This document shows, piece by piece, positions 35,281-46,500 of a stretch of 64,000 nucleotides of DNA. A program made the translations under genes and the position numbers. Position 1 is the stretch's first letter. Every line of letters begins with the position of its first letter. Source of the stretch: Molanna angustata (taxonomy: Eukaryota; Arthropoda; Insecta; Trichoptera; Molannidae); assembly GCA_963576475.1 (NCBI GenBank), contig OY754978.1, forward strand, positions 15,982,718 through 16,046,717, written 5' to 3'. The notes beneath the pieces were generated by a model. The model searched no databases, was not told where the DNA came from, and saw only the letters and a list, made by a program, of their open reading frames with translations.

Positions 35281-36128
35281 TTTTTTTTTTATTACCAGTA
35301 GTTAGTACAATGCACCATGAAATCAAAGGTGGGCTGATTAAGTTACAATTACTTATGTTGCTATTCTTATTTCGTAGGTACACGCACACACATACATACA
35401 CATGCACACACACATACATACAATTTGTATGGGATGGGTTGGATAGGAGGGTACGAGGGAGGAAGATTAAGAGCGTATCATCTTCAATATATCGCAACGA
35501 AACATATCGTATTTTACATTGAAGATGTCGATGTCCACCCCAGCTAAGAACAACGTGTTATGAGAATCAAATACGCGTGGAATTGTAGAATTCTTCCTGA
35601 CATTTTATATCAGTTAGTATAAGAAACGATTAAAATGTTAATATATATAAAAATATCGTGTAACGATGAATAACGAAAAATATCGTAAACGCTTATCTCC
35701 GAAACAGCTCTAATGATTTCAATGAAATTGTCTAAATTGAAATGATAGTTTTGTAGGATTGGACCTAATAGGTGGTGCTATTATCCAGATACAAAAATAT
35801 TTTTATTTATTAAAAAAAAAGATTTCCATCCAAAAATACATATAGGTACCCACAAATTTTGACTTCCCTACATCGGCCCAAATATTATTTATAGGATATA
35901 GGGTCGTATATCATTTTTGAGTCGTGTAAGCTTTTAATAGATGGCGTTGTGAACAAATCTATTGACATCTGTATTAAGCATCGAAAAAATCTAAAAAATA
36001 CATAAAATAAGGTCTATATAAAATGTGTTTAACATAGAAAGCGGTCTGCGCGTGCCTACTTGTTTCTTTGTAAATATTTAGGTATACTAAGGAAGTAATA
36101 CGATACCATGTAAAATAAAATAAAAATA
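35281..36128. other. Non-coding stretch with short (CA/TACA) microsatellite
   Basis: cacgcacacacatacatacacatgc-type low complexity at 35378-35425. The 120-122-codon frames across it are opposite-strand shadows of it. The remainder is A+T-rich with no feature recognised. Confidence 0.45.
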
Positions 36129-36254
36129 ATCCCTAAACTAATCATATAATATGCTTGTGCTATACAAAGGTGAACGAAATCTGTCGTGGCAGGATTCGAA
36201 CTCGCGATCACTGAATTATTAACCCAGCGCGCTTACCGCTCTGCCACCACTCTT
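36129..36254 (-). mobile_element. tRNA-derived SINE, family B, truncated copy
   Basis: Minus-strand B arm gatcgcgagttcgaatcctgcc and the start of the body to cctaaa; the head is shortened to gagtggtggcagagcgg. The A tail is lost. It lies only 7 bp from the outer end of the giant inverted repeat. Confidence 0.75.
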
Positions 36255-37119
36255 ATTATGTACTAGCTTTTATGTCCCGCCGTTGGCCAAGAATGTAAAA
36301 TTGTGAAGGAAAAAGCAATCGTTTTTATAATATTGTCACCCAATTATTTTGCAAAAGACTATGAAAAGTGGTTTGAAATATGATTGAATTTGATTGTAAA
36401 ATGTTCAAGTGATGGCCACAACCCATTATTTTTTATATATTGCTATAAAGTGTGAATGAAGTATAATATACAATTTCTTCACTATTCGAAATGGTTTTAA
36501 ATATGACTGTTTATCAACATTGTAAAGAGATTGGTTTGGCCACAACCCCCATTTTTAAATATTATCATCGAAAACAAATTGTAATATGTACTTACCTATT
36601 GAATATTTAGTAATTTTGGATGTTGGGATGTGGTTAAAATTTGATTAAACAAATGTACTGAAAAGATCCAGTGTTGGTCACATCCCATTCGTTTTATATT
36701 TTTTCATCAAGTGTGCATTATATTTTTGCACAATTAGACTGATGAACTTAAAATTGACACAAAAGTCTACATTAACGAAGAAGAAGAAGACTTAAACTAT
36801 GGTAAATAATTTGAATATAAACGTTGTGAAGAATTCAGTAATGGCCACAGCTCCCTTTCTTTAAATATTGTCAACGAAATCAAATATATTATGTAGGTGT
36901 TAAAAATTATTTAAAATAGGATGATATAAATGGTTTAAATTTGATTAAACAAAAGTATTGAAAAGATTCTAGTGCAGGTTACATCTTCACATCCCACATC
37001 CCATTCGTTTTTACATATGTATTTTCATCAAGTGTGCATATCGTTAATAATATTTCTGCACAATAGACTATTAGACTTAAAACGAACCCAAAAGTCTAAA
37101 TAAAAAAGAGAAGAATAAG

Positions 37120-38535
37120 TTTTTTTTTTTTTAACAGATTTTTAATTATCTCAATAGAGACGAAGTTGGAATATTTATTGTAGGAGAACCGGGAAATCAA
37201 GGCACCTACAGGGCTTACGACCTGTCATCGGCTGGTTTATGTGATCACTTTATGCGCTTGCGCAACGTTCACCAATTATGCCTTTTAATGAGATCCCTAT
37301 CAATTCAATTTTGAAAGTTCTATATATTGTAATACTGAAATTCTTTTCGCTTGAAAATAAGGAATTTTTACTACAGCCATCTATGGGTGAAATTATGAAC
37401 AACAATCTTATTATTTTTATTTATTTTGTTGGAACGCCATCTATTGAGAGAATTGGTTTTTTTTTGTGAATAATGTAAGCTACAATTCTTATATCTGAGG
37501 TGACAATGCATTTTTTCACATAGAAGTCACCCCTGAATTGCGCCAGACTTATAAGGTCATTTTTGTCTTATTTACCTACTTGTACCAATGTGTAAGTAAT
37601 CGAATATTTTTATTATTGCATATGCGCAAACATTGGATTTTTTTCCCTGTCGGGAGTCAAAGATATTTTTTAACAGATTTTTAATTATCTCAATAGAGAC
37701 GAAGTTGGAATATTTATTGTAGGAGAACCGGGAAATCAAGGCACCTACAGGGCTTACGACCTGTCATCGGCTGGTTTACGTGATCACTTTATGCGCTTGC
37801 GCAACGTTCACCAATTATGCCTTTTTAATGAGATCCCTATCAATTCAATTTTGAAAGTTCTATATATTGTAATACTGAAATTCTTTTCGCTTGAAAATAA
37901 GGAATTTTTACTACAGCCATCTATGGGTGAAATTATGAACAACAATCTTATTAAGTTTAGTTTGTCGATCGACAATTCTTGATACAAGTAGGTAAATAAG
38001 ACAAAATATTGGTACAAGTAGGTAAATAAGACAAAAATGACCTTATAAGTCTGGCGCAATTCAGGGGTGACTTCTATACGAAAAATGCATTGTCACCTCA
38101 GATATAAGAATTGTAGCTTTCATTATTTACAAAAAACCAATTCTCTCAATAGATGGCGTTCCAACAAAATAAATAAAAATAATAAGATTGTTGTTCATAA
38201 TTTCACCCATAGATGGCTGTAGTAAAAATTCCTTATTTTCAAGCGAAAAGAATTTCAGTATTACAATATATAGAACTTTCAAAATTGAATTGATAGGGAT
38301 CTCATTAAAAAGGCATAATTGGTGAACGTTGCGCAAGCGCATAAAGTGATCACGTAAACCAGCCGATGACAGGTCGTAAGCCCTGTAGGTGCCTTGATTT
38401 CCCGGTTCTCCTACAATAAATATTCCAACTTCGTCTCTATTGAGATAATTAAAAATCTGTTAAAAAATATCTTTGACTCCCGACAGGGAAAAAAATCCAA
38501 TGTTTGCGCATATGCAATAATAAAAATATTCGATT
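37120..38535. mobile_element. Foldback-11 element, long copy, 11-bp target duplication
   Basis: Flanked by perfect 11-bp direct repeats agaagaataag at 37109-37119 and 38536-38546. The matching place in the right arm is uninterrupted, which confirms insertion. It comprises unit A (+, 37135-37604), unit B (+, 37605-about 37990) and unit C (inverted, about 38030-38535). B and C pair over about 345 bp. The left edge is a 14-nt T run (an A tail if read on the minus strand). The right edge is ...aaatattcgatt. The repeated 63-71-codon frames (MRLRNVHQLC...) are not conserved in diverged copies. Confidence 0.85.
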
Positions 38536-38546
38536 AGAAGAATAAG

Positions 38547-39280
38547 TATAAGACTATAAGAAATAGTTTGTTTAAAAAATCCCAATGGTCTACATAAAAT
38601 AAGAAAAAATACATAAAATAGAAGAATTAGACTATTGGAAATAGATTGTATAAAAACTGAGCAAAAGGTCTTCATAAAAGAAGAAGAAGATTAATCTATA
38701 GGAAATAGTTTGTATTAAAACTGTCCTTAAAGGTCTACATAAAATTAAGAAGAAAAATAATTAGACTCCAGGAGCCGTCGCTTCAGACCCTTCAGTACCT
38801 CCCGTCCCATCAGGCCCTTCAGTACATCCCGTCCCTTCAATCCCTCATCACGTCCCTTCCAATCAGGCCCTTCAGTACCTCCCGTCCCTTCAGGCCCTTT
38901 AATACCTCCCGTCCCTTCAGGCCCTTTAGTGCCTCCCTTCCCTTCAATTACATCCCGTCCCTTCATTCGGGTAAGAAAAGTTTAAATCCAGAAACCATCC
39001 TGGAAGAACTGCGAAGAGATGTAAGCACCGTCTTCTTTTCCCAGGATACTCCACCTTTATAGGTAAAATGACCAAATACACGATGAAGAAGAAGAAGTAA
39101 AAAGTTTAAATCCAGAAACCGTCCTGGAAGACCTGCGAAGAGATGGAGGGACAGTCGGACCTTCTTTTCCCAGGATATTCCGCTTTCATTGGTAAAATGA
39201 CCAAATACACGAAGAAGAAGAAGAATAAGAAAAAAGTTTAAATCCAGAAACCACCTCGGGCACACGCTCGACAATTCGCC
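38547..39280. repeat. Minisatellite blocks in the left arm
   Basis: Three blocks in order: (1) units with agaagaa ... agactat.ggaaatagtttgtataaaaactg ... ggtctacataaaa; (2) a 27-bp unit cttcagtacctcccgtccc..., about seven copies, in frame on the minus strand as Gly/Thr/Glu/Pro-rich repeats; (3) an approximately 120-135-bp unit with tttaaatccagaaacc ... ctgcgaagagatg ... ttttcccaggata ... aaatgaccaaatacacg ... agaagaagaag, about three copies. The same blocks, with different copy numbers, are in the right arm at 44500-45790. Confidence 0.85.
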
Positions 39281-40658
39281 AAAGTTTCATTGTAATCGGA
39301 TATACGGTTTAGGAGCACATCGCTTGCATACATTCATACATTCATAAATAAATAAATAAAATAATTTTCCGATAGGAAATCAGTATATTGTTGATTTGTA
39401 AGTAAATAGTATTAGGTAGGTACCTACCTACAACAATGTTCTAAATAAATTCGATTCATAACAAATTTTATTTGAATATCAGAATCTTTCCGTTACCATA
39501 GTAACCATTCCAATACGTAAAAAATATCAAATGGTTTGAGACATTTTTTGAATATGTAGGTACCTACATACATTGGTTTGTTCGATGCCATAAAAATGAA
39601 AATTGTCAGAAAAATCAAATATTATTTACAAATTATGCAATTTTATTATGCCTATATCTTTACTAATAATAAACACATTTTTACAATATATGTCTTAAAA
39701 CTTGCTGTAATGTCTTGTGTTTCATTTTATTATTTCATAATTACATTTAATTCAAAGGTTTATTATTTTCAAGAACATATTCATTCGGTAGGAAAATGAA
39801 ATATTGTATGAAAAGATATTAAAATGGCGGCGTTCATGTACAAAACGCTTACATTAAAAATAAGTTAAACATTATAATTATACAAAATATTCACCATGTT
39901 TTTCACTCAAACGCTAAGTTATACTTGAAAATATATTTTTTTCGTGTAAATACGTACTTCTAACTTTTAAACTAACAGATATTTGCGTGCAAAATGTACA
40001 CTTTTTTGACAGATACGACTTGGAAAATTTTGTATGAAAAAAATAATTATTGAAATATTTTTAAAATTCAGCATTTTTATCGCATTATTTTTAGCGTGAC
40101 ACTGCATCAGGTATACAGGTACACGTTCGCACATAAATTAGATTTTTAGATGCTCTTGGTTTTTCAGAAGGCGTGAGACAAACACACACATACACACACA
40201 CAAACACTAACATTTTGATTGCTTTATTACTTTAGATATAATAGAAACCAGAATAACAGGAGCGCAGACGAGGTATGAAGGTGGAAAATGTGATGAATGT
40301 GTAGAATTGAAAATATGATTGGTGTTCGATTTACTCTACCTACCCCGTCAGACTTAGCCTGATGGTGTGCACGAAATAACTAGGTATATGAATGTTCATA
40401 CATTATGGAGTACGTATGTATGTTGTCAAAGAAATGTTGTAGGAATATTGGTGTGCAGGCTACGGATTATATAATAGACGCAATTCAACCAAGACGATAT
40501 GTCATGACTTTCCTGTTTACAAAATGGCCTTTCTTCTACGTCTCTATTGAAATATAAACAAATTATTAAGTCCGCTAAAACAGTGAAATCAAAATCCTCA
40601 TGATTACCCATATCATGGATATAATTATAATAATGCAATCTTAAGATAATAGAGAACT

Positions 40659-40885
40659 CGGCCTTCGTGGCTCAGTTGGTTGGGTATCTGCCTGCTGATC
40701 CAAGGGTCCCGGGTTCGATTCCCGGTGGAGACACATTTTTCATTGTGTTTTCAGTCTGAAACTGTTAGACGATAAATATCGTAAGTCTCCAGAATGTGAC
40801 AATTTGTTATTGGGTACGTGTTAAATTAATATTTGACATAGTACCTACCTGTTAGTTACTCGAGAAACAATATTAAATAAATTAA
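40659..40885 (+). mobile_element. tRNA-derived SINE, family C, copy 2
   Basis: Head cggccttcgtggctcagttgg, B arm ggttcgattcccgg, then cagtctgaaactgttagacg, ccagaatgtgacaatttgttattggg and an A/T-rich end. The head folds well as a tRNA, but the shared 150-bp body (see 13176 and 46704) marks it as a SINE. It sits between the arms of the MITE. Confidence 0.8.
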
Positions 40886-40943
40886 TAAACTCCATATGAT
40901 AATTATTATATCCATGATATGGGTAATCATGAGTGTTTGATAT

Positions 40944-41372
40944 CGAATGATGGAAAAATAAAATACCTTTGATTCCCGCCAAAATCCTTCCACAGCTGCT
41001 TCCTTCCCTCTAGCGGTCAAAACCGGAAGAAGGAACTCGCAAAAACGTCGTCTCGATTTAAGCATTCAAATTCGTCGCTCGAATAATATCGTCTCGTTTC
41101 ATCGATTTATACATGTCATCATCGTTTTATATTATACATCACAATCATCGTGTGTGTTGTGTTATCGTATTGTACTTTTTGTTGTGTTATATGTGAGAGA
41201 AGAGGAGTATCGCATCAAGAGAACGAGATCGAAAGGTTAGTACCGTTCCATAGTCAAATCCTCTCGACACGCATTACATATTAACAATTCAATTCGTAAA
41301 TTTCGATATACAGTCCACTATTCCTTTAGCCCGATTTGCAATCGCCAATCGTCGCTAACGATAAGGGTTTTG
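40944..41372. other. Unidentified ~425-bp insert in the MITE
   Basis: Flanking tttgat-type repeats (gtgtttgat at about 40935, ggttttgat at about 41367) suggest an insertion. The content is richer in CpG than its surroundings, with many tcgtctcg/cgtcg words. A splice-donor-like gaaaggttagt lies near 41230, and a polyA-like aaaaataaaata near 40957. It may be a solo LTR or an element's promoter, but I cannot show LTR ends. The 69-codon minus frame has no domain. Confidence 0.35.
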
Positions 41373-41439
41373 ATTTCACCGTTTGACGGGACTCGCCCTT
41401 CAGATCTTGAGATCCCAAGCTGAAGCCTATAATTAAATT

Positions 41440-41770
41440 ATTACATAGTTCACTTTTTTTTGAGTTCCCTATCAATCCAATTTTTGGTAAGTTCTACATA
41501 ATTTTTTCGTTGATATTGTGTTTCTTGAAAATAAGCTGTTTTTACCATTGCCATGTATGTAATGATGAAGAAACTTTTTTGTAACGCACTCTATTGAGAA
41601 ATTGGTTCGAAAGCCCTGTGTAGATGCCTTGTTTCCCGGTTCTCCCTTAATATTCCAACTTCGTCTCTATTGAGATATTGAAAAATTGTCGTAAAAGTAT
41701 CATCGATTCTAGACAGGGAATAAATACAATGTTTGCGTTTATGATACAATAGAAATGTTCGAAAAATATA
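41440..41770. repeat. Foldback-11 family, diverged single-arm copy
   Basis: In the orientation of unit C it has, near its end, ttgtttcccggttctccc, aatattccaacttcgtctctattgag, a cagggaataaatac phrase, tgtttgcgtttatg and aaatgttcga. Its first part (gagttccctatcaatccaattt ... cttgaaaataagc) is in the opposite orientation. An old copy with many substitutions. Confidence 0.7.
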
Positions 41771-42663
41771 ATTTATAATTAAATCAAAAGAAGTTACGCT
41801 TTGTATTTGTTAGACTCTGAATTCTAATGTTTTTGACTGAACTCCTGCTTTCTCGCCATTATTTTAATATTTTTGTCCTCCTCTCGTCCTCGCAGGACAC
41901 CGTGAAATAACTACCAAATACGCCAATCTACAAAACAAATCATTATTGATAAATCACTGATGATTTCCAATGAAGTTCGCAGATCCTGTTAAAAAATATA
42001 TAAAAATTGGGATAATTTTCCATATACTAAATTGATTGTTTGTAAAGCAATTCAGTAGATATTGGTGTTTGTTTTTTTTCACGTTCAGCAGCAACGTAAA
42101 AACAAACATTATTTTTGGCGATATGGTCAAATTATCTTTCAGCATGCTCAATACGTATGTTCTAAATAAAGGTTATATTTGGGGAAAAAAGCGATAAAAA
42201 GATGGCCGTGTGTATGGTGTTATTAAGGGCCATGAAAAGCTTCCGGGTTAGCAGGTTGGTATGTTAAAATCTTTTATTGCCCCCATAGGGACACGACATA
42301 CAAGCTTTACCCGAAACATTATTTTATATGTCACGTGATCATGACAGTGTACTAAAATACACAAAATAATTTGTAAAAAAAATAAAATTCTTCTATGAAG
42401 CCACGTGCTATGGTCGAAATAGATACATAGAGCTGTCAAAATTTGTCGGAACTTGTGCCCTGCTAGGATCACTAACAGATGAACGGATTTCGTTATTACA
42501 GAATTGTCTAGCCAATGAAGGAGCGAAAGCTTAATGTTACAAGTCTTACAATTTGAATTTAATAAAGTTAATTTTTGCAATTTGCGAGTTAATATTAATT
42601 TAGTCGTCTTCTGACTGATGTTTTTTCAGCGGTTATTTTGTATTTTCAATATATATATTATAT

Positions 42664-43532
42664 TTTTTAACAGATTTTTAATTATCTCAATAGAGACGAA
42701 GTTGGAATATTTATTGTAGGAGAGCCGGGAAATCAAGGCACCTACAGGGCTTACGACCTGTCATCGGCTGGTTTACGTGATCACTTTATGCGCTTGCGCA
42801 ACGTTCACCAATTATGCCTTTTTAATGAGATCCCTATCAATTCAATTTTGAAAGTTCTATATATTGTAATACTGAAATTCTTTTCGCTTGAAAATAAGGA
42901 ATTTTTACTACAGCCATCTATGGGTGAAATTATGAACAACAATCTTATTAAGTTTAGTTTGTCGATCGACAATTCTTGATACAAGTAGGTAAATAAGACA
43001 AAATATTGGTACAAGTAGGTAAATAAGACAAAAATGACCTTATAAGTCTGGCGCAATTCAGGGGTGACTTCTATACGAAAAATGCATTGTCACCTCAGAT
43101 ATAAGAATTGTAGCTTTCATTATTTACAAAAAACCAATTCTCTCAATAGATGGCGTTCCAACAAAATAAATAAAAATAATAAGATTGTTGTTCATAATTT
43201 CACCCATAGATGGCTGTAGTAAAAATTCCTTATTTTCAAGCGAAAAGAATTTCAGTATTACAATATATAGAACTTTCAAAATTGAATTGATAGGGATCTC
43301 ATTAAAAAGGCATAATTGGTGAACGTTGCGCAAGCGCATAAAGTGATCACGTAAACCAGCCGATGACAGGTCGTAAGCCCTGTAGGTGCCTTGATTTCCC
43401 GGTTCTCCTACAATAAATATTCCAACTTCGTCTCTATTGAGATAATTAAAAATCTGTTAAAAAATATCTTTGACTCCCGACAGGGAAAAAAATCCAATGT
43501 TTTCGCATATGCAATAATAGAAATATTCGATT
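42664..43532. mobile_element. Foldback-11 element, short copy, 11-bp target duplication
   Basis: Flanked by 11-bp direct repeats atatattatat at 42653-42663 and 43533-43543. It is nearly identical by eye to 37664-38535 (units B and C), with a handful of differences such as agagccggg for agaaccggg and gttttcgcat for gtttgcgcat, so the two are close in age. It lacks unit A and the long T run. The ends are not symmetrical: the right side extends about 60 bp (from gttaaaaaatatctttgac to ttcgatt) beyond the paired part. Confidence 0.88.
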
Positions 43533-43555
43533 ATATATTATATATTTAAAAAAGC

Positions 43556-46500
43556 TATATCTAAAGTAATAAAGCAATCAAAATGTTAGTGTTTGTGTGT
43601 GTGTGTGTATGTGTGTGTGTGTGTGTTTGTCTCACGCCTTCTGAAAAACCAAGAGCATCTAAAAATCTAATTTATGTGCGAACGTGTACCTGTATACCTG
43701 ATGCAGTGTCACGCTAAAAATAATGCGATAAAAATGCTGAATTTTAAAAATATTTCAATAATTATTTTTTTCATACAAAATTTTCCAAGTCGTATCTGTC
43801 AAAAAAGTGTACATTTTGCACGCAAATATCTGTTAGTTTAAAAGTTAGAAGTACGTATTTACACGAAGAAAATATATTTTCAAGTATAACTTAGCGTTTA
43901 AGTGAAAAACATGGTGAATATTTTGTATAATTATAATGTTTAACTTATTTTTAAAGTAAGCGTTTTGTACATAAACGCCGCCATTTTAATATCTTTTCAT
44001 ACAATATTTCATTTTCCTACCGAATGAATATGTTATTGAAAATAATAAACCTTTGAAATAAATGTAATTATGAAATAATAAAATGAAACACAAGACATTA
44101 CAGCAAGTTTTAAGACATATATTGTAAAAATGTGTTTATTATTAGTAAAGATATAGGCATAATAAAATTGCATAATTTGTAAATAATATTTGATTTTTCT
44201 GACAATTTTCATTTTTATGGCATCGAACAAACCAATGTAGGTACCTACATATTCAAAAAATGTATCCGAACCATTCGATATTACTTACGTGTTCGAATCG
44301 TTTCCATGGCTACAGAAAGAATGTGATATTCAAATAAAATTTGTTAGGAATCGAATTTATTTAGAAGGTTGTTGTAGGTAGGTACCTACCTAATACTATT
44401 TACTTACAAATCAACAATAATATACCTATACTGATTTCCTATAGGAAAATTATTTTATTTATTTATTTATCAACCGTTTGTCCGATTATAATGAAACTTT
44501 GGTGAATTGTCGAGCGTATGCCCAGGATGGTTTTTGGATTTAAACTTTTTTCTTATTCTTCTTCTTCTTCGTGTATTTGGTCGTTTTACCTATGAAGGGG
44601 GAGTATCCTGGGAAAAGAAGGTCCGACTGTCCCTCCATCTCTTCACAGATCTTCCAAGACGGGTTCTGCATATAAACTTTTTTCTTCTTTTTCTTCAACG
44701 TGTACTTGGTCATCTTACCTATGAAGATGAACTATCCTGGGAGATGAAGGTCCAATTTTCCTTCCATCTCTTCGCAGGTTTCTGGATTTAAACTTTTTTC
44801 TTCTTCTTCTTCATCGTCTATTTGGTCATTTTACCTTTGAAGGTGGACTAACCTGGGAGAAGAATGTCCAATTTTCCTTCCATCTCTTCGCAGGTATCTG
44901 GATTTAAACTTATTTCTTCTTCTTCTTCTTCATCGTGTATTTTTGGTCATTTTACCTATGAAGTTGGAGAATCCTGGGAGAAGAAGGTCCAACTGTCCTT
45001 CCATCTCTTCGCAGGTATCTGGGTTTAAACTTTTTTCTTCTTCTTCGTGTATTTAGTCATTTTACCTATTAAGTAGAGCATCCTGGGAAAAGAAGGTTCT
45101 TTCATCTCTTCGCGGTTCTTCCAGGATGGTTTCTGGATTTAAACTTTTCTTAACCGACTGATGGGACGGGATGTAATGAAGGGAAGGGAGGCACTAAAGG
45201 GCCTGAAGGGACGGGAGGTGTAAAACTGCCTGAAGGGACGGAAGGTACTGAAGGGCCTGATGGGAAGGGACGTAATGAGGGATTAAAGGGACGGGAGGTA
45301 CTGAAGGGCCTGAAGCGGCGGGTCCTGGAGTCTAATTCTTTTTCTTCTTAATTTTATGTAGACCTTTAGGGCAGTTTTTATACAAACTATTTCCTATTGT
45401 CTAATTCATCTTCTTCTTCTTTTATGTATACATTTGGGTCATTTTTTTATAAAAATTATTTCCTTTAGTCTAATTATTATTCTTCTTCATTTAAGTACGT
45501 AGACTTTTGGGAGAGTTTTAATACAAACTATTTCCAATAGTCTTATTCATTTTCTTTTATGTAGACCTTTTGGTCAGTATTTATACAAACTATTTCCAAT
45601 AGTCTAAATATTCTTCTTCTTCTTTTTTGTAGACCTTTGGGTGAGCTTTTATACAATCTATTTCCAATAGTCTAATTCTTCTATTAGGTATATGTATTTT
45701 TACTTATTTTATGTAGACCATTGGAATAGTTTTTTATACAAACTATTTCTTATAGTCTTATACTTATTTTTCTCTTTTTTATTTAGTCTTTTGGGTTAGT
45801 TTTAAGTCTAATAGTCTATTGTGCAGAAATATTATTAATGATATGCACACTTGATGAAAATACATATGAAATGAATGGGATATGGGATGTGACGATATAA
45901 CCTGCACTAGAATCTTTTCAATACTTTTGTTTAATTAAATTTAAACCATTTATATCATCCTATTTTGAATAATTTTCAACACCTAATATTTAAAGAATGG
46001 GGGTTGTGGCCATTACTGAACTCTTCACAACATTTATATTCAAATTAAAAACTATTTACTATAGTTCAAGTCTTCTTCTTCTTCGTTAATGAAGACTTTC
46101 AGTCAAATTGAGCAAAAATATAATGCACACTTGATGAAAAAATATAAAAACGAATGGGATGTGACCAATACTAGATCTTTTCAGTATCTACGTTTGTTTA
46201 ATCAAATTTTAACCACATCCCAACATCCAAAATTAATAAATTTTCAATAGGTACACATTACAATTTGTTTTCGATGATAATATTTAAAAATGGGGGTTGT
46301 GGCCAAACCAATCTCTTTACAACGTTGATAAACAGTCATATTTAAAACCATTACGCATAGTCCATGCGAGCAGAAATTGTATAAATATTATACTTCATTC
46401 ACACTTTATAGCAATATATAAAAAAGAATGGGTTGTGGCCATCACTTGAACATTTTACAATACTTAAACTCAATCAAATTTCAAACCACTTTTCATAGTC

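Larger units (their letters stand above)
36262..40240 (-). mobile_element. Left arm of the giant inverted repeat
   Basis: If oriented like the right arm, the element runs from 40240 (TCTAAAGTAATAAAG start, (GT)n nearby) to 36262 (…AAGCTAG end, next base T), which gives Helitron-like TC...CTAG ends. Inside are: 36262-37108, about five diverged units of 125-165 bp each holding a tggccacaaccc-like block; 37120-38535, the inserted foldback element; 38547-38760, GAA-rich units with ggtctacataaaa; 38770-38965, 27-bp units; 38975-39250, about three units of roughly 130 bp; and 39290-40240, a unique part with a CA-rich end. No protein-coding gene. Confidence 0.75.
40567..41402. mobile_element. MITE related to 51483-51838, split by two insertions
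   Basis: The left arm aagtccgctaaaacagtgaaatc ... cccatatcatggatataatta (40568-40630) is complemented by ataattatatccatgatatggg-type sequence at about 40900-40940 and the outer tgatttcaccgtttgacgggact at about 41372-41398. A SINE-C separates the arms. The right arm is itself split at ttgat by about 425 bp of unrelated DNA (40944-41372). Confidence 0.65.
40241..43555. other. Spacer of the giant inverted repeat
   Basis: It has no gene. It holds a MITE (40567-41402) with a SINE and an unidentified insert, a foldback-11 fragment (41440-41770), A+T-rich DNA including a 110-codon frame at 42248-42580 (-) with no known domain, and the short foldback-11 copy (42664-43532) that ends 23 bp from the inner edge of the right arm. 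Confidence 0.6.

Noticed and set aside
38745..38966. Gly/Pro/Glu/Lys-repeat protein of 73 codons
   Set aside because: Translation of the 27-bp minisatellite. There is no start context or flanking coding sequence, and it is shared with the other arm only as a repeat.
40856..41065. 69-codon minus-strand frame in the spacer
   Set aside because: Spans the SINE/MITE junction and the unidentified insert, so it is an accidental fusion.
37278..43339. A 63-71-codon frame (MRLRNVHQLC...) present several times on both strands
   Set aside because: The copies are identical because the foldback units are near-identical. In the diverged copies at 41440-41770 and 54270-54545 the frame is shifted, so there is no sign of protein-level conservation.
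39578..44230. Matching 65-73-codon frames in both arms of the giant inverted repeat
   Set aside because: The match is a consequence of the inverted repeat. The protein is A+T-driven with no domain and no independent copy to test selection.
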